A stretch of 6,318 bases of DNA from Syntrophobacterales bacterium (GTDB lineage: Bacteria > Desulfobacterota > Syntrophia > Syntrophales > JAAYKM01). Location of the stretch: positions 1 to 6,318 of the forward strand of contig JAITWQ010000143.1 in NCBI GenBank assembly GCA_031285215.1, given 5' to 3'. The notes beneath the pieces are model-generated. The model ran no database searches, had not been told where the DNA came from, and worked only from the letters and a program-made list of their open reading frames with translations. Each line of letters begins with the position of its first letter. Within the stretch, counting starts at the first letter, position 1. The translations under genes and the position numbers were made by a program. Shown here in pieces: positions 1-5,880 of this stretch.

Positions 1-519
1 CTCCCCTTTTTTGTAGCCTTTGAAATGGCGCTTGTTAGGATATTTTGACGGAATACGAACATCATCGAGATTAAATATATAGTCATCTGTTTTGGTGAAC
101 CAGAGCAAAGTCTCATATCTACCTGAGAATCTTTTGCTTGCATGAAGTCCATGCCCGAAATGCCAAATAACTCGATTGCGAAGTTTTAACCCCGCATCTT
201 TGAAAATTGGATAATAATATATGTCTAATGGAAAAACCTCCGACTTTTCAATATAGTTACCTACTTGCCAACAAATACTCCCTTTGGGACTTAACACTCG
301 TACAAGCTCTGTAATAAGCTCTGTCTGCGTATCCAAGTATTCTTGAATCGACACTCGCGTTTCATATGACTTTCCTATATTGTACGGAGGAGAAGTAATT
401 ATGAGTTGGACGGACTCATCTTGAAGTTTTTTAGTAAATTCAACTGTATCACTGCACTCCAATACAATATCCGCATCAACAGAATACCGATCCACCATAA
501 TCAGATTATTTTTAATCAT
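1..519 (-). CDS. DNA methyltransferase, N4-cytosine/N6-adenine amino type (N-terminal part)
   Basis: The frame is open from an ATG at 519 to the window edge, giving 173 N-terminal residues. The catalytic motif IV, TSPPYNIGK, is at residues 42-50 after LIITSPPY. A later block (RNRVIWHFGHG, then SGRYETLLWFTK, residues 114-143) fits the motif VIII region of amino-methyltransferases. The AdoMet-binding FxGxG motif has not appeared by residue 173, so it should lie C-terminal, outside the window. That order (IV before I) is the beta-class arrangement of solitary Type II modification enzymes. The TSPPY form is more common in N4-cytosine methylases, whereas DPPY is usual in N6-adenine ones, so the target base is leaning m4C but unproven. 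The start is chosen because a stop codon sits nine codons upstream (544-546) and no other start lies between; AAAGGA lies about 12 nt before it, a loose ribosome site. The gene begins 66 bp after epmA on the same strand but is visibly more A+T-rich (roughly 40% G+C), suggesting horizontal acquisition. A partner restriction enzyme may lie to the left. Confidence 0.9.
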   Translation of the reverse strand, partial: MIKNNLIMVDRYSVDADIVLECSDTVEFTKKLQDESVQLIITSPPYNIGKSYETRVSIQEYLDTQTELITELVRVLSPKGSICWQVGNYIEKSEVFPLDIYYYPIFKDAGLKLRNRVIWHFGHGLHASKRFSGRYETLLWFTKTDDYIFNLDDVRIPSKYPNKRHFKGYKKGE

Positions 520-585
520 AAATTTCCAGTTTCCTTTGAGCTTTTACCACAAAGATAATGTATTATTCTGCGGTCAACTATATCT

Positions 586-1497
586 TTACAACATTTCCGG
601 CGTAAAGGCGACAACATCATCAATAATGTTTGTGTCTGTCAGAATCATGATCATGCGGTCCAAACCCAGGGCAATACCTGCGGCCTCCGGCATTTTCGCC
701 AAGTCCCGCAAAAAAGGCTCCGGCACGGGATGGTTTGGTTTTCCCCAGTGTGATCTTTCCTGCGCCGTTTCTGCAAAACGCCTTTGCTGTTCCGCCGGAT
801 CAGTCAGCTCCGAAAAGCCATTCGCCAATTCCATCCCAAACAGATAGAGTTCAAAGCGTTCCGCCAGCAAGGGATTACTTTTTTTTCTTCGCGCAAGAGA
901 CGCAAGGGGAAGAGGATAGTCGTAAAGAAACGTAGGTTTGCGGATACCCAAAAATGGTTCGACCTCATCTGTCAATATCTCTTCAAATCGTTCCGTATTA
1001 ATGGCCTCGTCAAGGCTCATGGAGGCATACAAACGAAACGCTTCATCCACCGTGAGGCGCTCCCAGGGAGGGCGAATATCCAAAGTTTCTTTTTGATAGC
1101 TCAGTTCCTCGCCTTTTCCAAGAGAAGGGACAATATATGCAACCAGGGCCTCGCAGTCCGCCATCAGATCTGTGTAGTCGGAATGACTGCGGTACCATTC
1201 CAAGAGGGTAAACTCCGGCAGATGCCTGGAACCCCTTTCGCCTTCCCGATAACATTTGCAAATCTGAAACAATCTTTCATAGCCCGCCGCCAAAAGACGT
1301 TTCATGCAGATTTCCGGCGAGGCATGGAGAAACCAGGTTCCGCTCGCGACAGAATCAATATGCGTTTCCGGTATGGGCGCGGGAATGCGGCAGGGAGTTT
1401 CTACTTCCAGAAAATTTCGGGAACAAAAAAAATCACGAACGGATTGCGTAATGAACTGGCGTTTCTCAAGAATACCTTTCTTATCTTCAATCCGCAA
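586..1497 (-). CDS. epmA: EF-P--(R)-beta-lysine ligase EpmA (PoxA/GenX)
   Basis: This enzyme activates (R)-beta-lysine with ATP and joins it to the conserved lysine of elongation factor P. It is a paralogue of the catalytic core of class II lysyl-tRNA synthetase without the anticodon-binding domain. The 303 residues, against about 325 in E. coli, cover the whole core. Class II motif 1 is around residues 30-36 (LEVETPC). The substrate-binding segment SPEICMKRLLAAG is at 60-72. Motif 2 is CYREGERG...HLPEFTLLEWYR at 82-103. ELANGFSELTD is at 223-233, and motif 3 ALGLDRMIM with its arginine (R281) is at 277-285. The start is a TTG at 1497: AGAGG lies 5 nt upstream, a stop codon closes the frame just before, and no ATG or GTG lies between. 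The gene is 94 bp downstream of efp, its substrate, and two genes after epmB, which supplies beta-lysine. Genomic lysyl-tRNA synthetase is excluded by the short length and the EpmA-type HLPEFTLLEWYR motif. Confidence 0.94.
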   Translation of the reverse strand: MRIEDKKGILEKRQFITQSVRDFFCSRNFLEVETPCRIPAPIPETHIDSVASGTWFLHASPEICMKRLLAAGYERLFQICKCYREGERGSRHLPEFTLLEWYRSHSDYTDLMADCEALVAYIVPSLGKGEELSYQKETLDIRPPWERLTVDEAFRLYASMSLDEAINTERFEEILTDEVEPFLGIRKPTFLYDYPLPLASLARRKKSNPLLAERFELYLFGMELANGFSELTDPAEQQRRFAETAQERSHWGKPNHPVPEPFLRDLAKMPEAAGIALGLDRMIMILTDTNIIDDVVAFTPEML

Positions 1498-1561
1498 AGC
1501 AACCTCTGAATACTAACGCCGGTGTCCTGATAATATGTTTTCCATCCCGCCATTAATCATC

Positions 1562-1593
1562 AAAAAACGTCTGTAAATATTACATTCGCCGTT
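1562..1593 (-). terminator. Weak A+T-rich hairpin with T-run after efp (possible attenuator)
   Basis: Read on the minus strand just after the efp stop codon, a 5-bp stem TGTAA/TTACA with a 3-nt loop sits inside a 4-bp outer stem AACG/CGTT that is separated from it by an internal loop. The outer 3' arm runs directly into a run of six T (1567 to 1562). The stem is short and mostly A:U, so it would be a poor full terminator. It could at most reduce read-through from the highly expressed efp into epmA. This is a structural guess only. Confidence 0.2.
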
Positions 1594-2155
1594 AATCTTT
1601 AACGCGGGTAAGGTACTCTCCCGTTCTGGTATCAACGCGGATTTTATCGCCTTCGTCAACAAATGCGGGGACCATGATACGATAGCCCGTTTCCAATATA
1701 ACGGGTTTATTATTGCCGGTAACAGAGTCTCCCTTGGCCCACGGTTCCGCTTCTTTAACGACCAGATCAACAAAGTTGGGAATGCTGATCCCCAGAGGTT
1801 TGTCTTCAAAAAGGAGAATCTCGGCCTCAAGGTTTTCGAGAAGAAAATTCGCCGCGTCACCTACCTGATCTGCTGTTAAAAAGACCTGTTCGTAGGTATT
1901 GTTGTCCATGAAACAGAATTTACCTTCTTCCATGTACAGGTATTGCATTTTCTTTTCCTGAAGATCGGCCTCTTCAAAAGAATCTACAGAACGAAAGGTT
2001 CGCTCAAATTGAGAACCGTTAACCATGTTCTTCAATTTACAGCGATAAAGAGCCTGTCCCTTACCGGGTTTGACAAAATTAAATTCCGTAATGATATAGG
2101 GATCCCCGTCAATCTTGATACGCAGCCCTTTTCTTAAATCACTCGCGTTGTACAT
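1592..2155 (-). CDS. efp: Elongation factor P
   Basis: EF-P binds between the P and E sites of the ribosome and promotes peptide bond formation at consecutive prolines. The 187 residues match the family length (188 in E. coli) and its three beta-barrel domains. The N-terminal domain contains the modification loop FVKPGKGQA; the lysine expected to receive beta-lysine is K32, equivalent to E. coli K34. The C-terminal domain carries VPAFVDEGDKIRVDTRTGEY, the family signature, and ends in LTRVKD. The ATG start is supported by AAGGAG about 7 nt upstream, the strongest ribosome site of this operon, as expected for an abundant factor. The 75-bp gap after epmB is A+T-rich and contains a 6-bp inverted repeat (AAATAA/TTATTT), but I see no convincing promoter there. 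A lysine in the loop rather than arginine agrees with the EpmA/EpmB neighbours and argues against the EarP rhamnosylation route. Confidence 0.98.
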   Translation of the reverse strand: MYNASDLRKGLRIKIDGDPYIITEFNFVKPGKGQALYRCKLKNMVNGSQFERTFRSVDSFEEADLQEKKMQYLYMEEGKFCFMDNNTYEQVFLTADQVGDAANFLLENLEAEILLFEDKPLGISIPNFVDLVVKEAEPWAKGDSVTGNNKPVILETGYRIMVPAFVDEGDKIRVDTRTGEYLTRVKD

Positions 2156-2230
2156 TGATAATCTCCTTTTCTGGACGAAAATGTTCTTAAATAACTATTT
2201 TATTTGAATATTGTTCCTCAGGCCGTGCGC

Positions 2231-3295
2231 CTAATAGCATGAGGTTTCATAACAAGGCAAGGGAGAATTATGCGGGAAGGGAATTTTCTCTTTGCCATGA
2301 ACGGAATCGAGGATGTAGGCGGGTTGGCAAAGGCCGGAACATTTCCGCCAGATTTCCTCCATGATGTGTTTTCCCTGTTGTATATCTACCTGAAAATGTC
2401 CCGCGCCGAGAACAGGCTCGCATTGAAAAAGATAGTACGGGCGGACGCCGATGCGTTGCAGCCCGTAAACAAGATCCCGCATGACGGTAAAGGAATCGTT
2501 CACTTTTTTGAGGAGTACCGACTGATTAGAAATCGGCACGCCGCTTGCCAGAACCATCTCACAAGCCTTGGCCGCATCCGCTGTAATTTCAGCATGATGG
2601 TTGAATTGCGTGTTAAGCCACAGGGGCCGGTGGCGTTTCAAAATCCGGCAAAGGGATTTTGTAATCCGCATGGGCATGACAACGGGCATACGAGTACCGA
2701 TACGTAAAATCTCAACATGGGAAATACTGCGCAAAGCGCCAAGCAAGGCATCAAGTTTTCCATCGGGCATGGCAAGGGGATCTCCTCCGGAAAGAATAAC
2801 CTCACGAATACCTTTTTGTCTGCCGATATAGTCAATCATCTGTTTCAGCCGGTTTTCAGTAAGGGAGGCCGTCGTCTGCCGTGCCCAGAAGCGTTTTCTA
2901 TTGCAATGACGGCAGTGAACGGCGCAAATATGATTGGTCAGAATAAGACAGCGGTCATCATAACGATGTATCAGGCCGGCAACAGGCATAAACCTTTCTT
3001 CCTGCAAGGGATCAGGAGAAAGGCTGTCGTGATTGTCAAGTTCTTCTTTCCGGGGAATACATTGCGCCATAACAGGGGCAGCATTTCCACAGAGAGAAAG
3101 ATAATAAGGCGTTACCAGAAAGGGGTAATGCTTTACCACGCCGGCGATGGTTTCAGCGTCCTCATTTTGCCAAATCCTCCGCGGGAGCCGCGTAACATCA
3201 CTCAGGCGATGGGAGAACTGCCAATGCCAACTCTCCCAATCCTTTTGGGAGACCGTTCCCCAAATCTCTTCGATCACGTCATTTGGGAGGGTCAT
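2231..3295 (-). CDS. epmB: EF-P beta-lysylation protein EpmB, KamA-type lysine 2,3-aminomutase
   Basis: This radical-SAM, PLP-dependent enzyme converts L-lysine to beta-lysine, the substrate that EpmA loads on EF-P. The 4Fe-4S cluster motif CxxxCxxC is at C124, C128 and C131 within CAVHCRHCNRKRF. The glycine-rich SAM-binding segment VILSGGDPL is at 166-174. QCEPVLGAGHF (291-301) and YILDSVHGKEKIPF (327-340) correspond to substrate- and PLP-binding regions of clostridial lysine 2,3-aminomutase. K337, in a KxP context, aligns with its PLP lysine, and D330 with one of two aspartates that bind the lysine side-chain amine; the other is Glu (E293) here. At 354 residues it is closer in length to E. 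coli EpmB (342) than to KamA (about 416), but CRHCNRKRF is KamA-like. The ATG at 3295 lies inside the end of truA, overlapping it by 17 bp, with no clear ribosome site, so translational coupling is likely. A catabolic beta-lysine role (lysine fermentation, osmolyte synthesis) is less likely given the efp and epmA neighbours. Confidence 0.93.
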   Translation of the reverse strand: MTLPNDVIEEIWGTVSQKDWESWHWQFSHRLSDVTRLPRRIWQNEDAETIAGVVKHYPFLVTPYYLSLCGNAAPVMAQCIPRKEELDNHDSLSPDPLQEERFMPVAGLIHRYDDRCLILTNHICAVHCRHCNRKRFWARQTTASLTENRLKQMIDYIGRQKGIREVILSGGDPLAMPDGKLDALLGALRSISHVEILRIGTRMPVVMPMRITKSLCRILKRHRPLWLNTQFNHHAEITADAAKACEMVLASGVPISNQSVLLKKVNDSFTVMRDLVYGLQRIGVRPYYLFQCEPVLGAGHFQVDIQQGKHIMEEIWRKCSGLCQPAYILDSVHGKEKIPFPHNSPLPCYETSCY

Positions 3296-4079
3296 TTTCT
3301 GTCAGCATCGGCCAAACTGGAAATTGATAAGGCTGCCATGTGTCTCCCTCGTATAAAACACGTTCCAGGAAAAGGCCGGAAGGCGGGGCCGTATATTGGG
3401 CCGGAATATCCGAAGTGGTTTTCAGCATGTTACGCACATCCTGAACGGCGAGGTTGCCCCGTCCCGTTTCTACGGTTATTCCCACTAAACGGCGGATCAT
3501 CTTCCAGAGAAAGTGAGAACCGGCAAAACGGAAGATAAGAAGATAATCTTGTTTCTTTAAGGTGGAAAAATCTATTTTGACCAGGGAGGAGTTCTTTTTG
3601 TTCCGTCTCTTATCGGCGAAGGAGGAAAAATCGTGAAGTCCTTTAAACAGCGACATCGTTTCTTCCATGATTTTCAAATCGAGGCGGTCTTTTACCCACC
3701 AGACGTATCGTTTGCCAAAGGCAGTTCTTTTTTCCGAAATGAAATAAAGGTAGCTTCTTTCTTTTGCATCGTGACGCGCATGGAAATCTGGTTTTGCCTC
3801 TTCCATACGCAAAATGTTAATACCGGAGGGCAGGGCGTCGTTCAATTTTTCCCAGGTTGGGCGGAGGGGCAGTTTTCGCTGCGTCTCCATATGGGCTACC
3901 TGCCCCAGGGCATGGACACCCGCGTCCGTTCGTCCCGCCCCCTGGATATCTACGTTGCACTCCAAAACCTGTTCCGCTGTTTTAATCAGTGTTCCCTGGA
4001 TCGTTTTGGCGTTTGTCTGATCCTGCCAGCCGCGATAGGCTGTTCCATCATATTCTATGAGCATTTTATAGCGCGGCAA
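3279..4079 (-). CDS. truA: tRNA pseudouridine(38-40) synthase TruA
   Basis: TruA isomerises uridines 38-40 in the anticodon stem-loop of many tRNAs to pseudouridine. From the chosen start the protein has 266 residues, against 270 in E. coli. It begins with the usual RYKMLIEYDGTAYRGWQ. The catalytic motif GRTDAGVHA places the active aspartate at D52. Later family blocks are FHARHDAKERSYLY (99-112), FLWKMIRRLVG (190-200) and PPSGLFLERVLY (232-243). The start is a TTG at 4079 with AAGGA 8 nt upstream. A longer frame to another TTG at 4130 would add 17 residues that match nothing in the family, and an ATG at 4064 would cut into the conserved first strand and has no ribosome site. TruA is the first gene of the operon, and its 3' end overlaps epmB by 17 bp, joining tRNA modification with EF-P modification in one transcript. 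Confidence 0.95.
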   Translation of the reverse strand: MPRYKMLIEYDGTAYRGWQDQTNAKTIQGTLIKTAEQVLECNVDIQGAGRTDAGVHALGQVAHMETQRKLPLRPTWEKLNDALPSGINILRMEEAKPDFHARHDAKERSYLYFISEKRTAFGKRYVWWVKDRLDLKIMEETMSLFKGLHDFSSFADKRRNKKNSSLVKIDFSTLKKQDYLLIFRFAGSHFLWKMIRRLVGITVETGRGNLAVQDVRNMLKTTSDIPAQYTAPPSGLFLERVLYEGDTWQPYQFPVWPMLTENDPPK

Positions 4080-4101
4080 ATTAACAATCCTTATAGTTTG
4101 A

Positions 4102-4130
4102 ATCTTACATTTTGATTGACGAAAATACAA
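4102..4130 (-). promoter_or_regulatory. Candidate sigma-70-type promoter of the truA-epmB-efp-epmA operon
   Basis: On the minus strand TTGTAT (4130-4125) and TAAGAT (4107-4102) are separated by 17 nt. Each hexamer matches four of six consensus positions (TTGACA, TATAAT). Transcription would start near 4095, leaving a short leader before the truA TTG at 4079. The spacing is ideal but the match is moderate, and the region is A+T-rich, so chance is possible. Confidence 0.35.
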
Positions 4131-4149
4131 AGTCCGGCGAAGATAGGAT

Positions 4150-4171
4150 TTCCCTTTATAAGATAAGGGAA
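4150..4171. repeat. Inverted repeat TTCCCTT-N8-AAGGGAA
   Basis: Two perfect 7-bp arms are separated by TATAAGAT, and one wobble plus one A:T pair can extend the stem outward. Neither strand has a T-run right after the stem, so it is not a standard terminator. Its position between two divergent transcription units makes an operator or a remnant of an insertion boundary the more natural readings, but no specific protein can be named. Confidence 0.4.
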
Positions 4172-4323
4172 GTATATGTCCAGCATTTATTCTTCCCGGA
4201 GGACATTGTTCAAATCAGGCGCAATGCTATCAGGCCGAAACGATTTTGAAAAGTGTGGAAAATACCGCATTGCCTTGAAAAATGACCATGTACCTCATGA
4301 TTACACCACGATAAGGACGCTCG

Positions 4324-5880
4324 ATGGCTCGCGTAAAAAAAGAGAAGGCTTCAGAGCCGCTGGAAAAACAGCTTTGGGGTGCGGCGGACAAGCTGCGCAA
4401 GAACATCGACGCGGCCGAGTACAAGCATGTGGTGCTCGGCCTTATCTTTCTGAAATACATTTCCGACTCCTTTGAGGAGCTTTACGCGCTGCTCAAAGCC
4501 GGGGAAGGTGAGTTCGACGGCGCCGATCCGGAAGACAAGGACGAGTACAAGGCCAAGAACGTCTTTTTCGTACCGCAGCCTGCGCGCTGGAAGCATCTCC
4601 GCGACAACGCAAAAAAGCCGGAAATCGGCAAGTTGGTTGACGAGGGTATGGACGCCATCGAAAAGGAGAATCCTACCCTTAGAGGCGTATTACCCAAGGT
4701 ATATGCCCGACAGAATCTTGACCCGGCCAGCCTCGGTGGTCTCATCGACCTTGTATCCAACATTGCCCTTGGTGATACAAAGGCTCGCAGCGCGGACATC
4801 CTGGGCCATGTATTTGAATACTTCCTCGGCGAATTCGCCCTGGCGGAAGGCAAAAAGGGCGGGCAGTTCTACACGCCCCGCTCCATTGTCGAACTCCTGG
4901 TTGCCATGCTGGAGCCGTACCAGGGGCGGGTCATGGACCCCTGCTGCGGCAGCGGCGGCATGTTTGTCCAGAGCGAAAGGTTTGTCAGGGAACACCAGGG
5001 CCGTATCAAGGACTTGACTCTCTTCGGGCAGGAAAGCAACCAGACCACCTGGCGGCTGGCAAAAATGAACCTTGCCATTCGCGGTATCGACAGTTCCCAG
5101 ATCAAATGGAACAACGAAGGCTCGTTTTTGAATGATGCCTTAAAGGATGCCCGGGCCGACCACATCATCGCCAATCCTCCCTTCAACGACAGCGATTGGA
5201 GCGGCGAGATGCTGCGTTCCGATGCCCGCTGGCAATATGGCGTGCCCCCCACGGGCAACGCCAATTTCGCTTGGCTCCAGCATTTTGCTTTTCATCTGGC
5301 CCCGTCCGGGCAGGCCGGGATTGTGTTGGCAAAGGGAGCACTGACCAGCAAAAGCAGCGGCGAGGGCGAAATTCGCCGCCGCATGATCGAGGAGGGCAAC
5401 CTCATCGACTGCATCGTCAATCTGCCCGCCAAGCTCTTTTTGAACACCCAGATTCCGGCGGCCCTGTGGTTTTTGGCGCGTGACCGCACCAACCACAAGT
5501 TCCGCAACCGCAGCGGGGAGATTCTGTTCATCGACGCCCGCAACATGGGGGAGCTCATCAACCGCCGCACGCGCATCCTGACGCAGAACGACATCAAAAC
5601 CATCGGCGACACCTATCACAACTGGCGAAGCCCGGACGGAGACTATGAAGACGTAAAGGGTTTTTGCGCTTCCGTCTCCCTTGAGCGGGTCAGGGAACTG
5701 GATTTTGTTCTCACACCGGGGCGCTATGTGGGTTTGCCGGATGAAGAGGACGATTTTAATTTTGCCGAGCGTTTTGCCTCCCTGACCGCCGAACTGGAAG
5801 CGCAGATGGCGGAAGGTATCGCCCTTGATGAACGCATCCGCCAAAACCTTGCAAAAGTGGAGGTGTCGGGCGATGGGTGA
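4324..5880 (+). CDS. hsdM: Type I restriction-modification system methylation subunit HsdM
   Basis: HsdM is the N6-adenine methylase subunit. It works as M2S with the specificity subunit HsdS, or as R2M2S with HsdR when the complex also restricts unmethylated DNA. The N-terminal helical HsdM_N domain occupies roughly residues 10-160, beginning LEKQLWGAADKLRKNIDAAEYK with LGLIFLKYIS at 38-47. The catalytic domain opens with GGQFYTPRSIVELLV at 179-193. AdoMet-binding motif I, MDPCCGSGGMF, is at 204-214 and catalytic motif IV, NPPF, at 284-287, so both active-site motifs are intact. The protein has 518 residues, a normal length for the family. The ATG start has AAGGA 6 nt upstream. The last 8 bp overlap the next gene. 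The gene is richer in G+C (near 60% in the lines counted) than the EF-P operon on the other strand, which fits acquisition as a defence module. No hsdS or hsdR is within the window, so completeness of the system cannot be judged. Confidence 0.97.
   Translation: MARVKKEKASEPLEKQLWGAADKLRKNIDAAEYKHVVLGLIFLKYISDSFEELYALLKAGEGEFDGADPEDKDEYKAKNVFFVPQPARWKHLRDNAKKPEIGKLVDEGMDAIEKENPTLRGVLPKVYARQNLDPASLGGLIDLVSNIALGDTKARSADILGHVFEYFLGEFALAEGKKGGQFYTPRSIVELLVAMLEPYQGRVMDPCCGSGGMFVQSERFVREHQGRIKDLTLFGQESNQTTWRLAKMNLAIRGIDSSQIKWNNEGSFLNDALKDARADHIIANPPFNDSDWSGEMLRSDARWQYGVPPTGNANFAWLQHFAFHLAPSGQAGIVLAKGALTSKSSGEGEIRRRMIEEGNLIDCIVNLPAKLFLNTQIPAALWFLARDRTNHKFRNRSGEILFIDARNMGELINRRTRILTQNDIKTIGDTYHNWRSPDGDYEDVKGFCASVSLERVRELDFVLTPGRYVGLPDEEDDFNFAERFASLTAELEAQMAEGIALDERIRQNLAKVEVSGDG

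Larger units (their letters stand above)
4080..4323. other. Divergent intergenic region between truA and hsdM
   Basis: This 244-bp segment separates the minus-strand truA operon from the plus-strand hsdM block and must hold the start signals of both. No frame in it encodes a recognisable protein. It contains a candidate truA promoter near the left end, a perfect 7-bp inverted repeat at 4150-4171, and a direct repeat ATCAGGC at 4214-4220 and 4229-4235. I found no convincing paired -35/-10 for hsdM. The only clear hsdM signal is AAGGA 6 nt before its ATG. The change from moderate to high G+C occurs at or near the right end, so one boundary of the acquired restriction block may lie here. Confidence 0.6.

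Noticed and set aside
520..585. Promoter for the left-edge methylase (TTGACC followed by TATCTT on the minus strand)
   Set aside because: The two elements are only 14 nt apart, too close for a standard sigma-70 promoter, and no -10-like hexamer lies at 16-18 nt.
586..1497. Lysyl-tRNA synthetase as the product of this gene
   Set aside because: It lacks the N-terminal anticodon-binding domain, is about 300 residues long, has EpmA-type motif 2, and adjoins efp and epmB.
784..1509. Plus-strand open frame of 241 codons opposite epmA
   Set aside because: It is antisense to a well-matched EpmA, is rich in Arg, Phe and Gln with no recognisable domain, and is best explained as a shadow frame.
2189..2205. 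Inverted repeat AAATAA/TTATTT in the gap between epmB and efp
   Set aside because: It is a short A/T-only symmetry in an A+T-rich gap with no T-run, so it is likely to be chance.
2717..3538. Plus-strand open frame of 273 codons spanning the epmB/truA junction
   Set aside because: It runs antisense to two conserved enzymes and its translation resembles no family.
4080..4130. TruA start at the upstream TTG (4130)
   Set aside because: The extra 17 residues are not family-like, and the same bases form the -35 of the candidate promoter. The TTG at 4079 has a properly spaced AAGGA.
4176..4475. Plus-strand open frame of 99 codons before and into hsdM
   Set aside because: It has no family resemblance, and most of its second half is an out-of-frame reading of hsdM. 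The hsdM ATG with AAGGA is the real start.
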